NCBI RefSeq assembly: GCF_020782235.1 | Contig: NZ_JAJGNO010000001.1 | Span: 1 to 64,000 of the forward strand | From: Sphingobium naphthae | GTDB taxonomy: Bacteria > Pseudomonadota > Alphaproteobacteria > Sphingomonadales > Sphingomonadaceae | DNA: 64,000 bases | Direction: 5' to 3' | In this document: positions 45,536 through 54,514 of the stretch, one piece after another | Numbering within the stretch: the first letter of the stretch is position 1 | How the letters are laid out: each line of letters begins with the position of its first letter | The notes under the pieces: model-generated | Database searches by the model: none | What the model saw: the letters and a program-made list of their open reading frames with translations, nothing else | What the model was told of the DNA's origin: nothing | Position numbers and translations under genes: made by a program

Positions 45536-46462
45536 ATGAAGGCGGCAGTCATTTCAGGATCTGGGGTAGCCCCCATCTCCGGCGAATTTCGAGACCCCGC
45601 GCCGCGCGACGGCTGCGTGACCATCGATGTAGAGACTGCCGGCTTAGGTGGCTGGGACGTGCTGGGTGCCTACCGCATGGCGGTGGAATATCCGTGCGTG
45701 CTGCGCGGCGAGGGCGTCGGTCGGGCGGAAGATGGCCGGCGCGTCTATTTCGGCGAACGCTCGATCGCGCCATGGGGCGGCTGGGCGGAGCGCACGATCG
45801 TGCCGGAAGCCGAGGTTTGGGACGTTCCCGACGACATCGACGACAAAACAGCGATCACCATGGCGATTGCGGGAACGGGCGCATTGGTTCCGCTTGAAGC
45901 CACGGCTATTCAGCCGGGCGAGAGCGTGCTCGTGCTCGGCGCCACCGGTACGCTTGGTCAGCTCGCGCTTCAGTTCGCGCGCATTTTGGGGGCCGGCCGC
46001 GTAGTCGGCGCGTCGCGCTCGGCGCCGGCGCTCGCCAGACTGAGCGAGCGCGGGCTGGTCGACGCCACCGTGACGATGGGCACGGCGGACGACGTCGCAG
46101 CGTTGAAAGACCACGGTGGCGATGGCTATGATGTCGTCCTCGACCTTGTCTGCGGCGCACCGTTGGTCGCAGCTCTGAAGGCGACGCGCTTCGGCGCGCG
46201 GATCGCCACCGTCGGTACGGGGGCTGGCGCCATGATCAACATCACCGCCGGCGACCTGCTGTTCCGCACGCTCACGGTCATCGGCACTGGCCAGCGCCCG
46301 CCAAACGATCGCGAACAGATCTGGCGCCGCATTCTTGAGCTTACGCGGCAGCACGATATCTCGGTCGATCATCTGCAATATGATCTGCCGCGCATCACGG
46401 AGGCATGGGAGGCGCAGAAGGCGGGTCCGCACGCAAAGATTACCGGCCGCATCAAGGATTGA
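45536..46462 (+). CDS. Zinc-independent MDR/quinone-oxidoreductase-like protein
   Basis: 308 aa of the medium-chain dehydrogenase superfamily. GroES-like N-terminus (VETAGLGGWDVLGAY), cofactor motif LVLGATGTLGQLALQFA, and C-terminal ITAWEAQKAGPHAKITGRIKD-like tail. No zinc-ligand Cys cluster. It uses NADPH for quinone or enone reduction. AGGAGAG precedes ATG 45536. Followed 8 bp later by a broken SnoaL-like gene; the same oxidoreductase/SnoaL-like order recurs intact at 60029-61402. Confidence 0.85.
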   Translation: MKAAVISGSGVAPISGEFRDPAPRDGCVTIDVETAGLGGWDVLGAYRMAVEYPCVLRGEGVGRAEDGRRVYFGERSIAPWGGWAERTIVPEAEVWDVPDDIDDKTAITMAIAGTGALVPLEATAIQPGESVLVLGATGTLGQLALQFARILGAGRVVGASRSAPALARLSERGLVDATVTMGTADDVAALKDHGGDGYDVVLDLVCGAPLVAALKATRFGARIATVGTGAGAMINITAGDLLFRTLTVIGTGQRPPNDREQIWRRILELTRQHDISVDHLQYDLPRITEAWEAQKAGPHAKITGRIKD

Positions 46463-46470
46463 GGAACAGG

Positions 46471-46897
46471 ATGACCGACCGGATCAAGGCGAACAAGGCG
46501 GTTGCGTTTGGCTTGCTGACCGAGGTCCACACCGGCAACACCGTGCTCGAAGACATCTACACGCCCGGTTATGTGCATCACAACGACGCGTTCTACCCGG
46601 GACCCGAGCCCGGCTTGGACAAGTTTAAACGAACCCTGCACTCACGCGCCGGCGGAATCACCGACCTGTCGGTGCGAATCGACCATCTCGTCAGCGAGGG
46701 CGACAAGGTCTTGGCCGCTTCACGCTATCCGGCGCCCATAGCGGCGCTTTCCAGGTCATCTCCGCGACGGGGCGGCACGTCACATTCCCGTGTTGCGACA
46801 TCTACCGTTTCGAGGAGGGGCGCATCACCGAAGGTTGGCGATGATGGACTTCCTGCCGTTTCTGCAGCAACTAGGCGCAGCACCGCCTCTTGATTGA
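46471..46897 (+). pseudogene. SnoaL/NTF2-like protein, two frameshifts
   Basis: Starts normally at 46471 (GAGGAACAGG upstream) with KAVAFGLLTEVHTGN and HNDAFYPGPEPGLDKFKR. Near 46715 the frame must shift by one missing base to continue RFTLSGAHSGAFQVISATG and CCDIYRFEEGRITEGW. A second missing base near 46840 is needed for MMDFLPFLQQLGAAPPLD, ending at 46895-46897. Three collinear pieces of one SnoaL-like fold in three frames indicate two single-base deletions. Either a true pseudogene or sequencing errors; function would have been a small cyclase/hydratase-like enzyme. Confidence 0.75.
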
Positions 46898-46925
46898 CCG
46901 CAGTTGGAGGTGGTAGGTGCACCTT

Positions 46926-47588
46926 TTATCCAGGTAGCGACAGGCGGATTCCCGCACCCGTCACAGCAGCGGCATCGTCGGAAAGCAAGTAGGCGATCAC
47001 TTTCGCCGCTGCCGCGGGCTGCACCCATGAGGCGTGATCCGCTTCAGGCATGTCGTTCCGATTAGCCGGAGTGTCCAGAATGGTTGGCAACACCGCGTTT
47101 ACCCGCACATGGGGCTTCAATTCCTCCGCCAGACTCTCTGTGAGCGCCATCACCCCCGCTTTTGCGGCGGCATAGGCACCCATGCCAGCCGCCGGGTTGA
47201 CCGCGCCCGCCGCCCCGACGTTCACGATTGCGCCAGTCTGCATATGTTTCAGTACGGCCTGCGAAGCGAGAACGGCGGTGTGCAGGTTGATGCGCTGCAT
47301 TACCTCCCAATGCGCGATCCCGGCGCCGGCGACCAGTTGCCATACAAAGCCGCCCGCCACGTTAACCAGCCCATCGATCGAGCCGAGTTGCCGCGCCACC
47401 GCGTCGAACGCAGCGACGACCGAGTGGGCATCGGTCAGATCAACGCCGCTCAACGCCATCACATCAGGCACATCGTCAGGCGCAGGCGCAAGATCGATCG
47501 CGGCAATTCCGTAATTGCGCGCGCCGAGCTCCGCGATTACGGCTCGACCTAGGCTACCAAACGCGCCCGTGACAATGATATTGCTCAT
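46926..47588 (-). CDS. SDR family protein
   Basis: 220 aa short SDR. TGAFGSLG cofactor motif near residue 7, NVAG in place of NNAG, Tyr/Lys present in AYAAAK, but the Ser position reads VGAAGAV, so the catalytic Ser seems to be Ala or Gly. C-terminal region is short (GAGIRLSLPG). Start ATG 47588 (weak GGAAAACG upstream); the frame continues to 47699. Single gene, divergent from the 3-hydroxyacyl-CoA dehydrogenase across a strong operator copy. Confidence 0.82.
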   Translation of the reverse strand: MSNIIVTGAFGSLGRAVIAELGARNYGIAAIDLAPAPDDVPDVMALSGVDLTDAHSVVAAFDAVARQLGSIDGLVNVAGGFVWQLVAGAGIAHWEVMQRINLHTAVLASQAVLKHMQTGAIVNVGAAGAVNPAAGMGAYAAAKAGVMALTESLAEELKPHVRVNAVLPTILDTPANRNDMPEADHASWVQPAAAAKVIAYLLSDDAAAVTGAGIRLSLPG

Positions 47589-47708
47589 ATCGTTTTCCAA
47601 TCCTGTTCGCGCGACCGGCTGGCGCGCTCTGTCCACGCGTGTGCCCGTCTCTAGTAATAGCGGCAGATTGACATCCACTGAAAGTGCGCCGCCTAGCAAT
47701 TAATTTTC

Positions 47709-47724
47709 ATTCTGACCTCAGCAT
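47709..47724. promoter_or_regulatory. Candidate shared operator
   Basis: ATTCTG-ACCT-CAGCAT, 11 of 12 arm positions, 79-94 bp upstream of the 3-hydroxyacyl-CoA dehydrogenase start and 121-136 bp upstream of the divergent SDR start. Confidence 0.6.
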
Positions 47725-47802
47725 ATTATTTTACATCAGGAATTGACAGCCGGCCTGTCCGGGCGGCAATGCTGGCAGCTGCATTGAGAGGTTGGGGCGA
47801 AA

Positions 47803-48702
47803 ATGACCGTCGAACGTAAAGTTGTCGTCGCAGGTGCCGGGCTGATGGGCACTGGCATCGCCCACGCATTCGCGGCAGCCGGCTACAGCACAGCGCTGGT
47901 CGATCTGAACGCGGAGGCGTTGAGCCGCTCACAAGCGTCGATCGGAACGATCCTGGACGATGGCGTGCGGTTGGGCAAGGTCGACGCTGACGCTGCGGTC
48001 GCGGCCAAGGGGCGCCTGTCCATCTCTACCGACCTTGCCGAAGGCGCGCGCGGCGCGGCGTTGCTCGTTGAAACGGTGTCCGAACAGCTTGCGGTCAAGC
48101 AGGCAGTCATCACCGCCGCCGAAGCGGTGCTCGCCCCCAATGCCGTGGTCGCGACAAACACCTCGGCGCTAAGCGTGACCGAGATCGCAACGGCGTCGAA
48201 GGATCCGAGTCGCGTCATCGGCATGCATTTCTTCAATCCGGTCCACAAGATGAAGCTGGTCGAGATCGTTCGCGGGCTGGCGACCAGCGACGAGACAGTG
48301 GCTCAGACCCGCGACTATTCGGATTCGATCGGCAAGACGTCAATTCTCGTCAACGAAGCGCCGGGGCTCACCACCAGTCGCATGTCGGCGATGCTGGGGA
48401 ACGAAGCGATGTACATGCTGATGGAGGGCACCGCCACGGCGGAGGATATCGACACCGCGCATCGCCTGGGCTTCAATCACCCGCTCGGCCCGCTCGAGTT
48501 GGGCGACGCGACCGGCTGGGACACGCGGCTCGCGGTGCTGCGCTATCTGCATCAGACGCTCGGCGAGAAATTCCGACCCTGCCCGCTTATCATCAAGATG
48601 GTCGCCGCCGGCCGCCACGGCCGCAAGACGGGTGCGGGCGTGTATGAATATCGCGACGGGCAGAAGGTGCCCAATTCCGGGCTGAAGGGCGGCGTGCTGT
48701 GA
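47803..48702 (+). CDS. 3-hydroxyacyl-CoA dehydrogenase
   Basis: 299 aa. N-terminal NAD motif VVVAGAGLMGTGIAHAF, catalytic His/Asn region MHFFNPVHKMKLVEIV with ATNTSALSV before it, and the C-terminal dimerisation domain (FNHPLGPLELGDATGWDT). The length is that of single-function PaaH/Hbd-type enzymes. GGGGCGAAA upstream is a weak site. Oxidises a 3-hydroxyacyl-CoA to 3-ketoacyl-CoA, directly feeding the thiolase whose GTG start overlaps its stop (48699-48702). Confidence 0.94.
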   Translation: MTVERKVVVAGAGLMGTGIAHAFAAAGYSTALVDLNAEALSRSQASIGTILDDGVRLGKVDADAAVAAKGRLSISTDLAEGARGAALLVETVSEQLAVKQAVITAAEAVLAPNAVVATNTSALSVTEIATASKDPSRVIGMHFFNPVHKMKLVEIVRGLATSDETVAQTRDYSDSIGKTSILVNEAPGLTTSRMSAMLGNEAMYMLMEGTATAEDIDTAHRLGFNHPLGPLELGDATGWDTRLAVLRYLHQTLGEKFRPCPLIIKMVAAGRHGRKTGAGVYEYRDGQKVPNSGLKGGVL

Positions 48703-49877
48703 CCGCCGCCTATATCGTCGCGGCGGCGCGCACGCCGATCGGCCGGTTTCGCGGCCAGCTGTCGAGCGTGCGAGCCGATCACCTCGGCGCGCACATCCTG
48801 ACATCGCTTGCTCGACGCGCGAAACTCGCGCCGGAGACGGTCGAGGACGTGATCTTCGGATGCGTTACGCAGATCGGCGAACAATCCGCGAATATCGCGC
48901 GCACCGCGCTGCTCGGTGCCGGCTGGCCCTATGGCATCCCGGGCATGACGATCGATCGCAAATGCGGGTCGGGCGAAGCCGCGGTGCACATCGCGGCCGG
49001 GTTGATCGCCGCCGGATCGGCCGATGTCATCGTAGCCGGCGGCGCCGAGTCGATGAGCCGCGTCCCGATGGGCAGCAATCGGACGATCCATGGCGAAGCC
49101 TTAGGCTGGATGGTCGAGGACCGCTTCGACATCGTCAATCAGGGCGAGGCGGCCGAACGCATCTGCGATCTCTACGGGCTGACTCGCGACGATTGCGATG
49201 AATATGCGATCGAAAGCCACGGCCGCGCGGCGGCGGCGGCGGACCGCGGCGATTTCGATGCCGAGACCGCGGCCGTGCCGGTCGCCGACCTTCGCGAGCG
49301 TGACGCGGAGGGCGAAGCGCCGCCGCCGCTCACGCATGACGAAACCATTCGCCGCGATACGAGCCGCGAGAAACTGGGCACGCTTAAGACCAGTTTCCGG
49401 CCCTACGGGGGGCGCATCACCGCGGGCAATGCCTCGCAGATTTGCGACGGGGCCAGCGCGCTTCTGATGATGTCCGAAGCGGCGACACAGCGCCACGGCG
49501 TCACGCCACGTGCGCGCATCGTTGCAACCGTGGCGGTCGGTTCCGATCCGGAGTTGACGCTCACTGGCCCCATCGAGGCGACACGGCGCATCCTGGCCCG
49601 CACTGGCCTGTCAATCGACGACATTGACATCTTCGAGGTCAACGAGGCGTTCGCCTGCGTTCCGATCGCGTGGATGCGCGAGCTCGGTGTCGGGCACGAT
49701 CGCCTCAATGTGAACGGCGGTGCAATCGCGCTCGGCCATCCGCTTGGCGCCACGGGCGCGCGCTTGATGACGACCCTGCTCCATGAGCTTGAGCGCCGCG
49801 GCGGGCGCTATGGTCTTCAGGCAATCTGCTGCAACGGCGGCATCGGCACGGCGACCATCATCGAACGACTCGGCTGA
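48699..49877 (+). CDS. Thiolase (acetyl-CoA acyltransferase)
   Basis: 392 aa with full catalytic set: nucleophilic Cys in DRKCGSGEAA (near residue 88), His in GGAIALGHPLGATGAR, and second Cys in CCNGGIGTA. Cleaves 3-ketoacyl-CoA with CoA. Starts at GTG 48699 in a GTGA overlap with the dehydrogenase stop. Together they complete a beta-oxidation round begun by the dehydrogenase/hydratase genes at 21-25 kb and 62 kb. Confidence 0.94.
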   Translation: MTAAYIVAAARTPIGRFRGQLSSVRADHLGAHILTSLARRAKLAPETVEDVIFGCVTQIGEQSANIARTALLGAGWPYGIPGMTIDRKCGSGEAAVHIAAGLIAAGSADVIVAGGAESMSRVPMGSNRTIHGEALGWMVEDRFDIVNQGEAAERICDLYGLTRDDCDEYAIESHGRAAAAADRGDFDAETAAVPVADLRERDAEGEAPPPLTHDETIRRDTSREKLGTLKTSFRPYGGRITAGNASQICDGASALLMMSEAATQRHGVTPRARIVATVAVGSDPELTLTGPIEATRRILARTGLSIDDIDIFEVNEAFACVPIAWMRELGVGHDRLNVNGGAIALGHPLGATGARLMTTLLHELERRGGRYGLQAICCNGGIGTATIIERLG

Positions 49878-49908
49878 TGCGCCGGCCGGCGAGCTGCCGG
49901 TCAGACCC

Positions 49909-50895
49909 TCACGGTTGCACCACGCGGTTGCGCAGAACGCCGATCCGCTCGATTTCGAGCTCGACGACGTCGCCGGGCTTGAGGTAGCGCAACTGCTCCA
50001 TCCCGCAACCGGTGCCGACTGTCCCGGACCCTAGTATTTCCCCGGGATACAGAGTTTCGGACTGGGAGATGTGCGCAATTACCTGCGGGAAGGTCCAGTG
50101 CATATCGCGGGTGCTGCCGCGACCCCATTCCTCGCCATTGACGCTCGCTATCATCGTCAGCGACTGAGGATCAGGGATCTCGTCGGCCGTCACCAGGCAC
50201 GGCCCCAGCACATTACCAGTATCGAAGTCCTTGCCCTTGGCCGGCCCCAGCCCGCCGCCGGATTCGCGCAGCTGCGCATCGCGGGCGGAAAAGTCGTTGT
50301 AGATCGAATAGCCGAAGATCGACTGCGCGGCATCCGCCGCGGCCGCGTCCTTGGTCCGCCGGCCGATATAGCAGGCGAGCTCAAGCTCGAAATCCAGCAC
50401 CTTGCTGTAGCTCGGCCAGACCACGTCGGTGCCTGACCCCACGACAGAGAAGCGATTGCCCTTGTAATAGATCGGCTGCTTGAGGAAGGTGCCGATCACG
50501 CGATCCTCGTCGCTGCGATCTGCGGCAAGATAGGCCGATTCAGGGTCGGGTTCGTTGCGCACCTTGAAACGCCGGGCGACATCATAGCAGTTGCGCAGGT
50601 GCAGCTCGAAACAGGAACAGTCGCGGATCTGCGGCGGCGGCTGAAGCGGCGCGCGCAGCTTCACCTCGCTCGCTTCAACAATCGCCGACGCAGGGCGTGC
50701 GGCAACCAGCTCGCGAGCGCGGGCTAGCGCTTCGTCGCCGCCCTCGATCAGGGCGAGCATGTCGCCAAGCGCGACCGGAATTTCGTCCGATGCCGTGGCG
50801 TCATGTGCGGCGAGAAAATCTAGGATGCTGCGATCGTCATCGATGAAAGCCCCGGTGCGGACCTTGCCGACATGTTCGTACGAAACCAGTCTCAT
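49909..50895 (-). CDS. Fumarylacetoacetate hydrolase family protein 3 (long form)
   Basis: 328 aa, longer than the other two. CSCFELHLRNCYDVARRF loop, VLDFELELACYIG metal-site segment, GYSIYNDFSARDAQLRE, ILGSGTVGTGCGMEQ. This resembles FAA-type acylpyruvate/fumarylacetoacetase branches found in polycyclic degradation. Start ATG 50895, GAGAAGC upstream. Downstream partner of the damaged amidohydrolase 4 (73 bp gap). Confidence 0.87.
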   Translation of the reverse strand: MRLVSYEHVGKVRTGAFIDDDRSILDFLAAHDATASDEIPVALGDMLALIEGGDEALARARELVAARPASAIVEASEVKLRAPLQPPPQIRDCSCFELHLRNCYDVARRFKVRNEPDPESAYLAADRSDEDRVIGTFLKQPIYYKGNRFSVVGSGTDVVWPSYSKVLDFELELACYIGRRTKDAAAADAAQSIFGYSIYNDFSARDAQLRESGGGLGPAKGKDFDTGNVLGPCLVTADEIPDPQSLTMIASVNGEEWGRGSTRDMHWTFPQVIAHISQSETLYPGEILGSGTVGTGCGMEQLRYLKPGDVVELEIERIGVLRNRVVQP

Positions 50896-50967
50896 CTGCT
50901 TCTCCTTAGCGATACGCGTCTACGACGCGCACCCCGTGACCAAGACATAAGTGAAAGGCGCCGGTCA

Positions 50968-51938
50968 TCAAGCCAACGCACCGGCGAACAGCGCGCGCGC
51001 CGAATGATGCAGGATCTGGCGCGCCGCTCCCGCGTGACGCGCTTTGCGGACATAGTTAATCGTTCGATCATTGGACTCGGACGACAACAGCACGGGAAAG
51101 TCGCTGCCGGGAACGATCCGATCCGCGCCGAAAGCGGCAATGGCCGTGTCGAACCCGGTTAGCGATCCATGTGCGACACTGTCATACCAGAAGCGCCGCG
51201 CCATTTCGCAGGGACGTCCCGCCAGCTTGAGGATTGCCAACGGCAGCCGATTGTCGCGCCGGTCGAGCATGGTCGCAAAGCCACTGCCAAGATGCGGTAT
51301 GACGATCCTGACGGCGGGATAGCGCATCGGGATATTGGCGGCGATCAGCTGCACCGCGATCGTGATGTCTTCGAGCAGCGGCCCGAGCGTCGTGTCGATG
51401 CGCCAATCGGTGGCAAACGGCGAGCGCAGGCGATTGATGGCAGGGTGAATGAACAGCGTCGCACGGCGGCGGTTCATCTCCGCGAAGAGCGGCGCGAACT
51501 TCTCGTCGGCGATCGAAATACCAAAGCAGCTGGTCTGCATCGTGATGCCGACCAAACCCAGTCGGTCCATCCCGTGTCGCAATTCTGCCCGCGCGGCATC
51601 GACATGCGGTAGCGGTAGGCACGCCAGCGCGGCCAGAGGGTGCGGCGTCGCTGCGGCCAGCTCGACAAGTCGTTCGTTCAGCAGGCGTGCCGGCGGAACC
51701 GCCTTCGTCTCGGCGGCCAGATATGAGGCGAGCGACGCCAAGAGGATCTGCTTCGACACGCCGGCGCGATCCATCATCGCAATGCGCGCCGCGATCGCCG
51801 CCGCGCGGTCGTCCCCTGCCCTGCCGCTCGTCGGCGTGCGGCTCGATCCGGAATAGCCGCTCGGCCGCACGCCGACTTGCGCCAGCAGGGCGAGATAGGC
51901 AGGCACCGCAACATGCGCGTGGACGTCGATTAGGCCAT
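50968..51938 (-). pseudogene. Amidohydrolase family 2 protein 4, no usable start codon
   Basis: About 322 residues of an ACMSD-like enzyme: LIDVHAHVAVPAYLALL metal site, FIHPAINR, IVIPHLGSGFATML, and VPGSDFPVLLS with the late Asp. No ATG, GTG or TTG is in frame between the conserved N-terminus and an unrelated Arg-rich region. An ATG at 51938 lies one base out of frame (ATG GCC TAA TCG); one extra base after GCC would restore M-A-L-I-D-V-H. So a single-base deletion next to the start is likely, unless initiation is non-canonical. The overlapping TonB pseudogene ends in the same bases. Confidence 0.7.
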
Positions 51939-52676
51939 TAGACGCGGGGACTCCACCGGCGACGCCGCCGGACGCACGGTTACCTGCAACAGTATTTCGC
52001 GGCCCTGATTGACGTTGCCGTTGAGGTCGGCGAACCCGCCGGCCACCATCGTTCCGGATCGTACGCCGATGCCCATCGGCCCGGCGTCGGACGCGACGTC
52101 GAAACGATACTGGTTGATAAGGTTGCGGCTGATGACGGCGACGTCTCACATCCTGTTTTCCCGAAACAGGTGGATGCTTCCGTCGAGGACCCATACGTTG
52201 CGACACTGCGCCCCCGGCGCACGTTCTGGGCGCGGATTGTAGCTCGACTTATAGAGCGCGTTGCCGCAGCTCAGCCGGACACCATCGATGTTGGTCGAAA
52301 CAGTCTGCTCAAGCGAGGGGTTCGATCCGGCAGTCGTGCCCACGCTGCGCAGGATGATCGTCCCACCGACGCCGCCGAAGACTTCGCCGACCTTCAGCCC
52401 CGGCAACACCTTGGAAAGGTCAGCAAGGCCAGTGATGTTCTGCCGCTCGCGTTGCGCGACGCGCACCGCCGTGACCGCAACCGGCACCGCGAGCGAGGTC
52501 TCGTCACGGCGGCACGCGGTCACCAAGATTTCGTCGCCGGCCAGAACTACCGCCGACGGCGATAGCTCGGTAGTTGCAGGCGGCAGCGGCGGGCCATCCT
52601 GCGCGCCGGCGACACTTGCTAAAGTTATGATCGTCAAGCTGGCTGGGACGAACCTCGGCGCTTGAAAAACCGGCAT
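51930..52676 (-). pseudogene. TonB-dependent receptor, internally deleted, with nonsense codon
   Basis: N-terminal part: signal peptide and plug (DEILVTACRRDETSLAVPVAV, ITGLADLSKVLPGLKVGE, STNIDGVRLSCGNALYKSS) down to about 52240. It then continues in frame with barrel C-terminus-like sequence (WVLDGSIHLFRENRM, then DVAVISRNLINQYRF, GGFADLNGNVNQGREILLQ, ending TAA at 51930). Roughly 500 residues are missing, and a TGA at 52146-52148 stands where a Trp codon is expected. A run of 12 G (minus strand, 52683-52694) occupies the ribosome-site position. Non-functional as receptor. Confidence 0.78.
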
Positions 52677-52682
52677 CGCCCT

Positions 52683-52694
52683 CCCCCCCCCCCC
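52683..52694. repeat. Homopolymer run of 12 C (12 G on the minus strand)
   Basis: A C12 tract followed by AATTTTT. It lies 7-18 bp upstream of the ATG of the decayed TonB receptor, in the ribosome-binding position on the minus strand. Such tracts slip in replication; length may also be mis-called in sequencing. Confidence 0.85.
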
Positions 52695-52739
52695 AATTTT
52701 TGTTTGGCGATCGACTTTACCAGACATGGCACGCAAATC

Positions 52740-52755
52740 AATCTGACAACAGATA
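52740..52755. promoter_or_regulatory. Candidate shared operator
   Basis: AATCTG-ACAA-CAGATA: 9 of 12 consensus positions and a perfect internal repeat ATCTG-ACAA-CAGAT. It lies 93-108 bp upstream of the DUF35 gene start. A second, poorer match (ATTCTC-TTGT-CGGATT) follows at 52759-52774. Confidence 0.45.
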
Positions 52756-52847
52756 TTCATTCTCTTGTCGGATTTACTCGTTGGATTGGCTTGCGGCGAA
52801 GTCTATGGCTATGTCCATGCATCACAAGGAACCACAGGAGGGCTAGG

Positions 52848-53252
52848 ATGAGCCGCAAGCTGCCAGCGCTGACGCCAGACAATCGCGCTTTTTGGCAAGG
52901 CGGTGAGCAGGGGCGGCTCATGATCCATCATTGCGGCCATTGTGACCGCTGGTTCCATCCGCCCGCGCCGGTCTGCTCGCGTTGCTGCAGCCGATCGGTT
53001 GAACCGCGACCTGTTTCGGGCAAGGCAAGCGTCTACAGCTTCACGGTGAACCGGCAGATTTGGGATACGGCGCTGCCTGATCCCTATGTGGTCGCCATCG
53101 TCGAGCTGGTCGAGCAGCCCGGCCTGCGCTTCGTCAGCAATGTGACGGATTGTCCCGTCGATGCCGTGCATGTCGGCATGAAGGTGGCGGTCCACTTCCT
53201 TGCGCAGGAGGATGTCTGGATACCGCTGTTCAGGCCGGAGGCGCAATCATGA
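52848..53252 (+). CDS. Zn-ribbon/OB-fold protein (DUF35 family)
   Basis: 134 aa. N-terminal rubredoxin-like zinc ribbon with C-x2-C and C-x2-C (HCGHCDRWFHPPAPVCSRCC), then an OB fold (GKASVYSFTVNRQIWD, PYVVAIVELVEQPGLRFVSNV). These proteins pair with thiolase-like SCPx/Ltp2 enzymes to bind the CoA thioester. AGGAG 9 nt before ATG 52848. Its TGA overlaps the ATG of the thiolase-like gene by 4 bp (53249-53252), so the two subunits are translationally coupled. Confidence 0.92.
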   Translation: MSRKLPALTPDNRAFWQGGEQGRLMIHHCGHCDRWFHPPAPVCSRCCSRSVEPRPVSGKASVYSFTVNRQIWDTALPDPYVVAIVELVEQPGLRFVSNVTDCPVDAVHVGMKVAVHFLAQEDVWIPLFRPEAQS

Positions 53253-54433
53253 CGATGGGACCGTTCAACGCCGCGGTGACCGGCATCGGCCAGTCCGAAG
53301 TCGCTCGACCCTCCGCCAGATCGGGCATGCAGCTCACGGTGGACGCGGCGCTCCTGGCGATCGCCGATGCCGGTTTGACTGTGGCCGACATCGATGGCGT
53401 GGTGTGCTGGCCGGGCGATACCGACAACGGGTCCAGCTTCTCGCCGGTCGGGCCGCTGGCGCTCAAGTCGGTCCTCGGCATCGAGACGAACTGGATGAGC
53501 GGCGGCTATGAGGGGCCGGGTCCGCTGACCGGGATAATAAACGCCGCGATGGCGATCGGCGCCGGCCTGTGCCGCAACATCCTCGTCTTCCGCACCATCA
53601 CCGAATCGAGCGCCCGGCTGGTCGATCGCAACGCCGCCTCGCTGGCGAACAAGACGGCGGGGCGCGACAGCAGCTTCTTCTGGCAATGGTACACCCCGTT
53701 CAACGTACGATCGGCGATCAATCTGATCGCGATGTACGCGCAGCGCCATTTCCATGAATATGGCACCACATCGGAACAGCTCGGCTGGATTCCGGTCACG
53801 CTGCGGCGGAATGCGGCGCGCAATCCCAAGGCGATTTTTCGCGATCCGATCACCATCGACGATTACATGGGATCGCGCATCATCTCCACGCCGCTTCGGC
53901 TGCTGGACTGCGATGTGCATTGCGACGCTTCGACCGCGCTGGTGGTATCGCGCGGCGATGTGGCGCGCGATCTGCGCAACCAGCCGCTGCGCATCGAGGC
54001 GGTGGGATCAGCGCTCAAGCAACCTTGGTCCTGGGACCAGATCTCGCTTACCGAAATGGTGACGCGGGACGTGGCGCGGATGATGTGGAGCCGCACCGAC
54101 TACAAACCTGAGAACGTGCATATGGCGCAGCTTTATGACGGCTTCTCCATCCTCACCCTGATGTGGCTGGAGGGGCTGGGGTTCTGCGGACGCGGTGAGG
54201 GCGGCGCGTTCGTCGAAGGCGGGACGCGCATTGCGCTGGACGGGATATTGCCGCTGAACACGAACGGCGGGCAGCTATCGGGCGGGCGTACGCATGGGCT
54301 GGGCTACATGCACGAGGCATGCTTGCAATTGTGGGGACGCGCCGGAGATCGGCAGATCGAGAAGCACGACGTCGCCGTGGCGGCAGCGGGCGGAGGCCCG
54401 CTCGGCGGGAGCGTGCTGATCGTGCGTGACTGA
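53249..54433 (+). CDS. SCPx/Ltp2-type thiolase-like protein (probable aldolase or lyase)
   Basis: 394 aa thiolase fold: VTGIGQSEVARPSARSG at the start, AQLYDGFSILTLMWLEGLG, GGQLSGGRTHGLGYMHEACLQL near the C-terminus. At the usual nucleophile position the sequence is MSGGYEGPGPL, with no Cys, so classical thiolysis is unlikely. The His and Tyr features (GRTHGLGYMHE, QLYDGFS) fit Ltp2-type retro-aldolases that cleave a 3-hydroxyacyl-CoA side chain with a DUF35 partner. DitF and IpfD are related proteins in diterpenoid and ibuprofen catabolism. Enzyme activity here is inferred. Confidence 0.85.
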   Translation: MTMGPFNAAVTGIGQSEVARPSARSGMQLTVDAALLAIADAGLTVADIDGVVCWPGDTDNGSSFSPVGPLALKSVLGIETNWMSGGYEGPGPLTGIINAAMAIGAGLCRNILVFRTITESSARLVDRNAASLANKTAGRDSSFFWQWYTPFNVRSAINLIAMYAQRHFHEYGTTSEQLGWIPVTLRRNAARNPKAIFRDPITIDDYMGSRIISTPLRLLDCDVHCDASTALVVSRGDVARDLRNQPLRIEAVGSALKQPWSWDQISLTEMVTRDVARMMWSRTDYKPENVHMAQLYDGFSILTLMWLEGLGFCGRGEGGAFVEGGTRIALDGILPLNTNGGQLSGGRTHGLGYMHEACLQLWGRAGDRQIEKHDVAVAAAGGGPLGGSVLIVRD

Positions 54434-54514
54434 CCGCGCGGTCGATCGGAGGCGCCGCTGATCTTGCACCGTCGTGCCATGCTGGGCACAAGCTGGCGGC
54501 GCGCCGTTATTGCG

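Noticed and set aside
53249..54433. Ordinary beta-ketothiolase
   Set aside because: No nucleophilic Cys at the expected site and a DUF35 partner is present; the gene at 48699 is the true thiolase.
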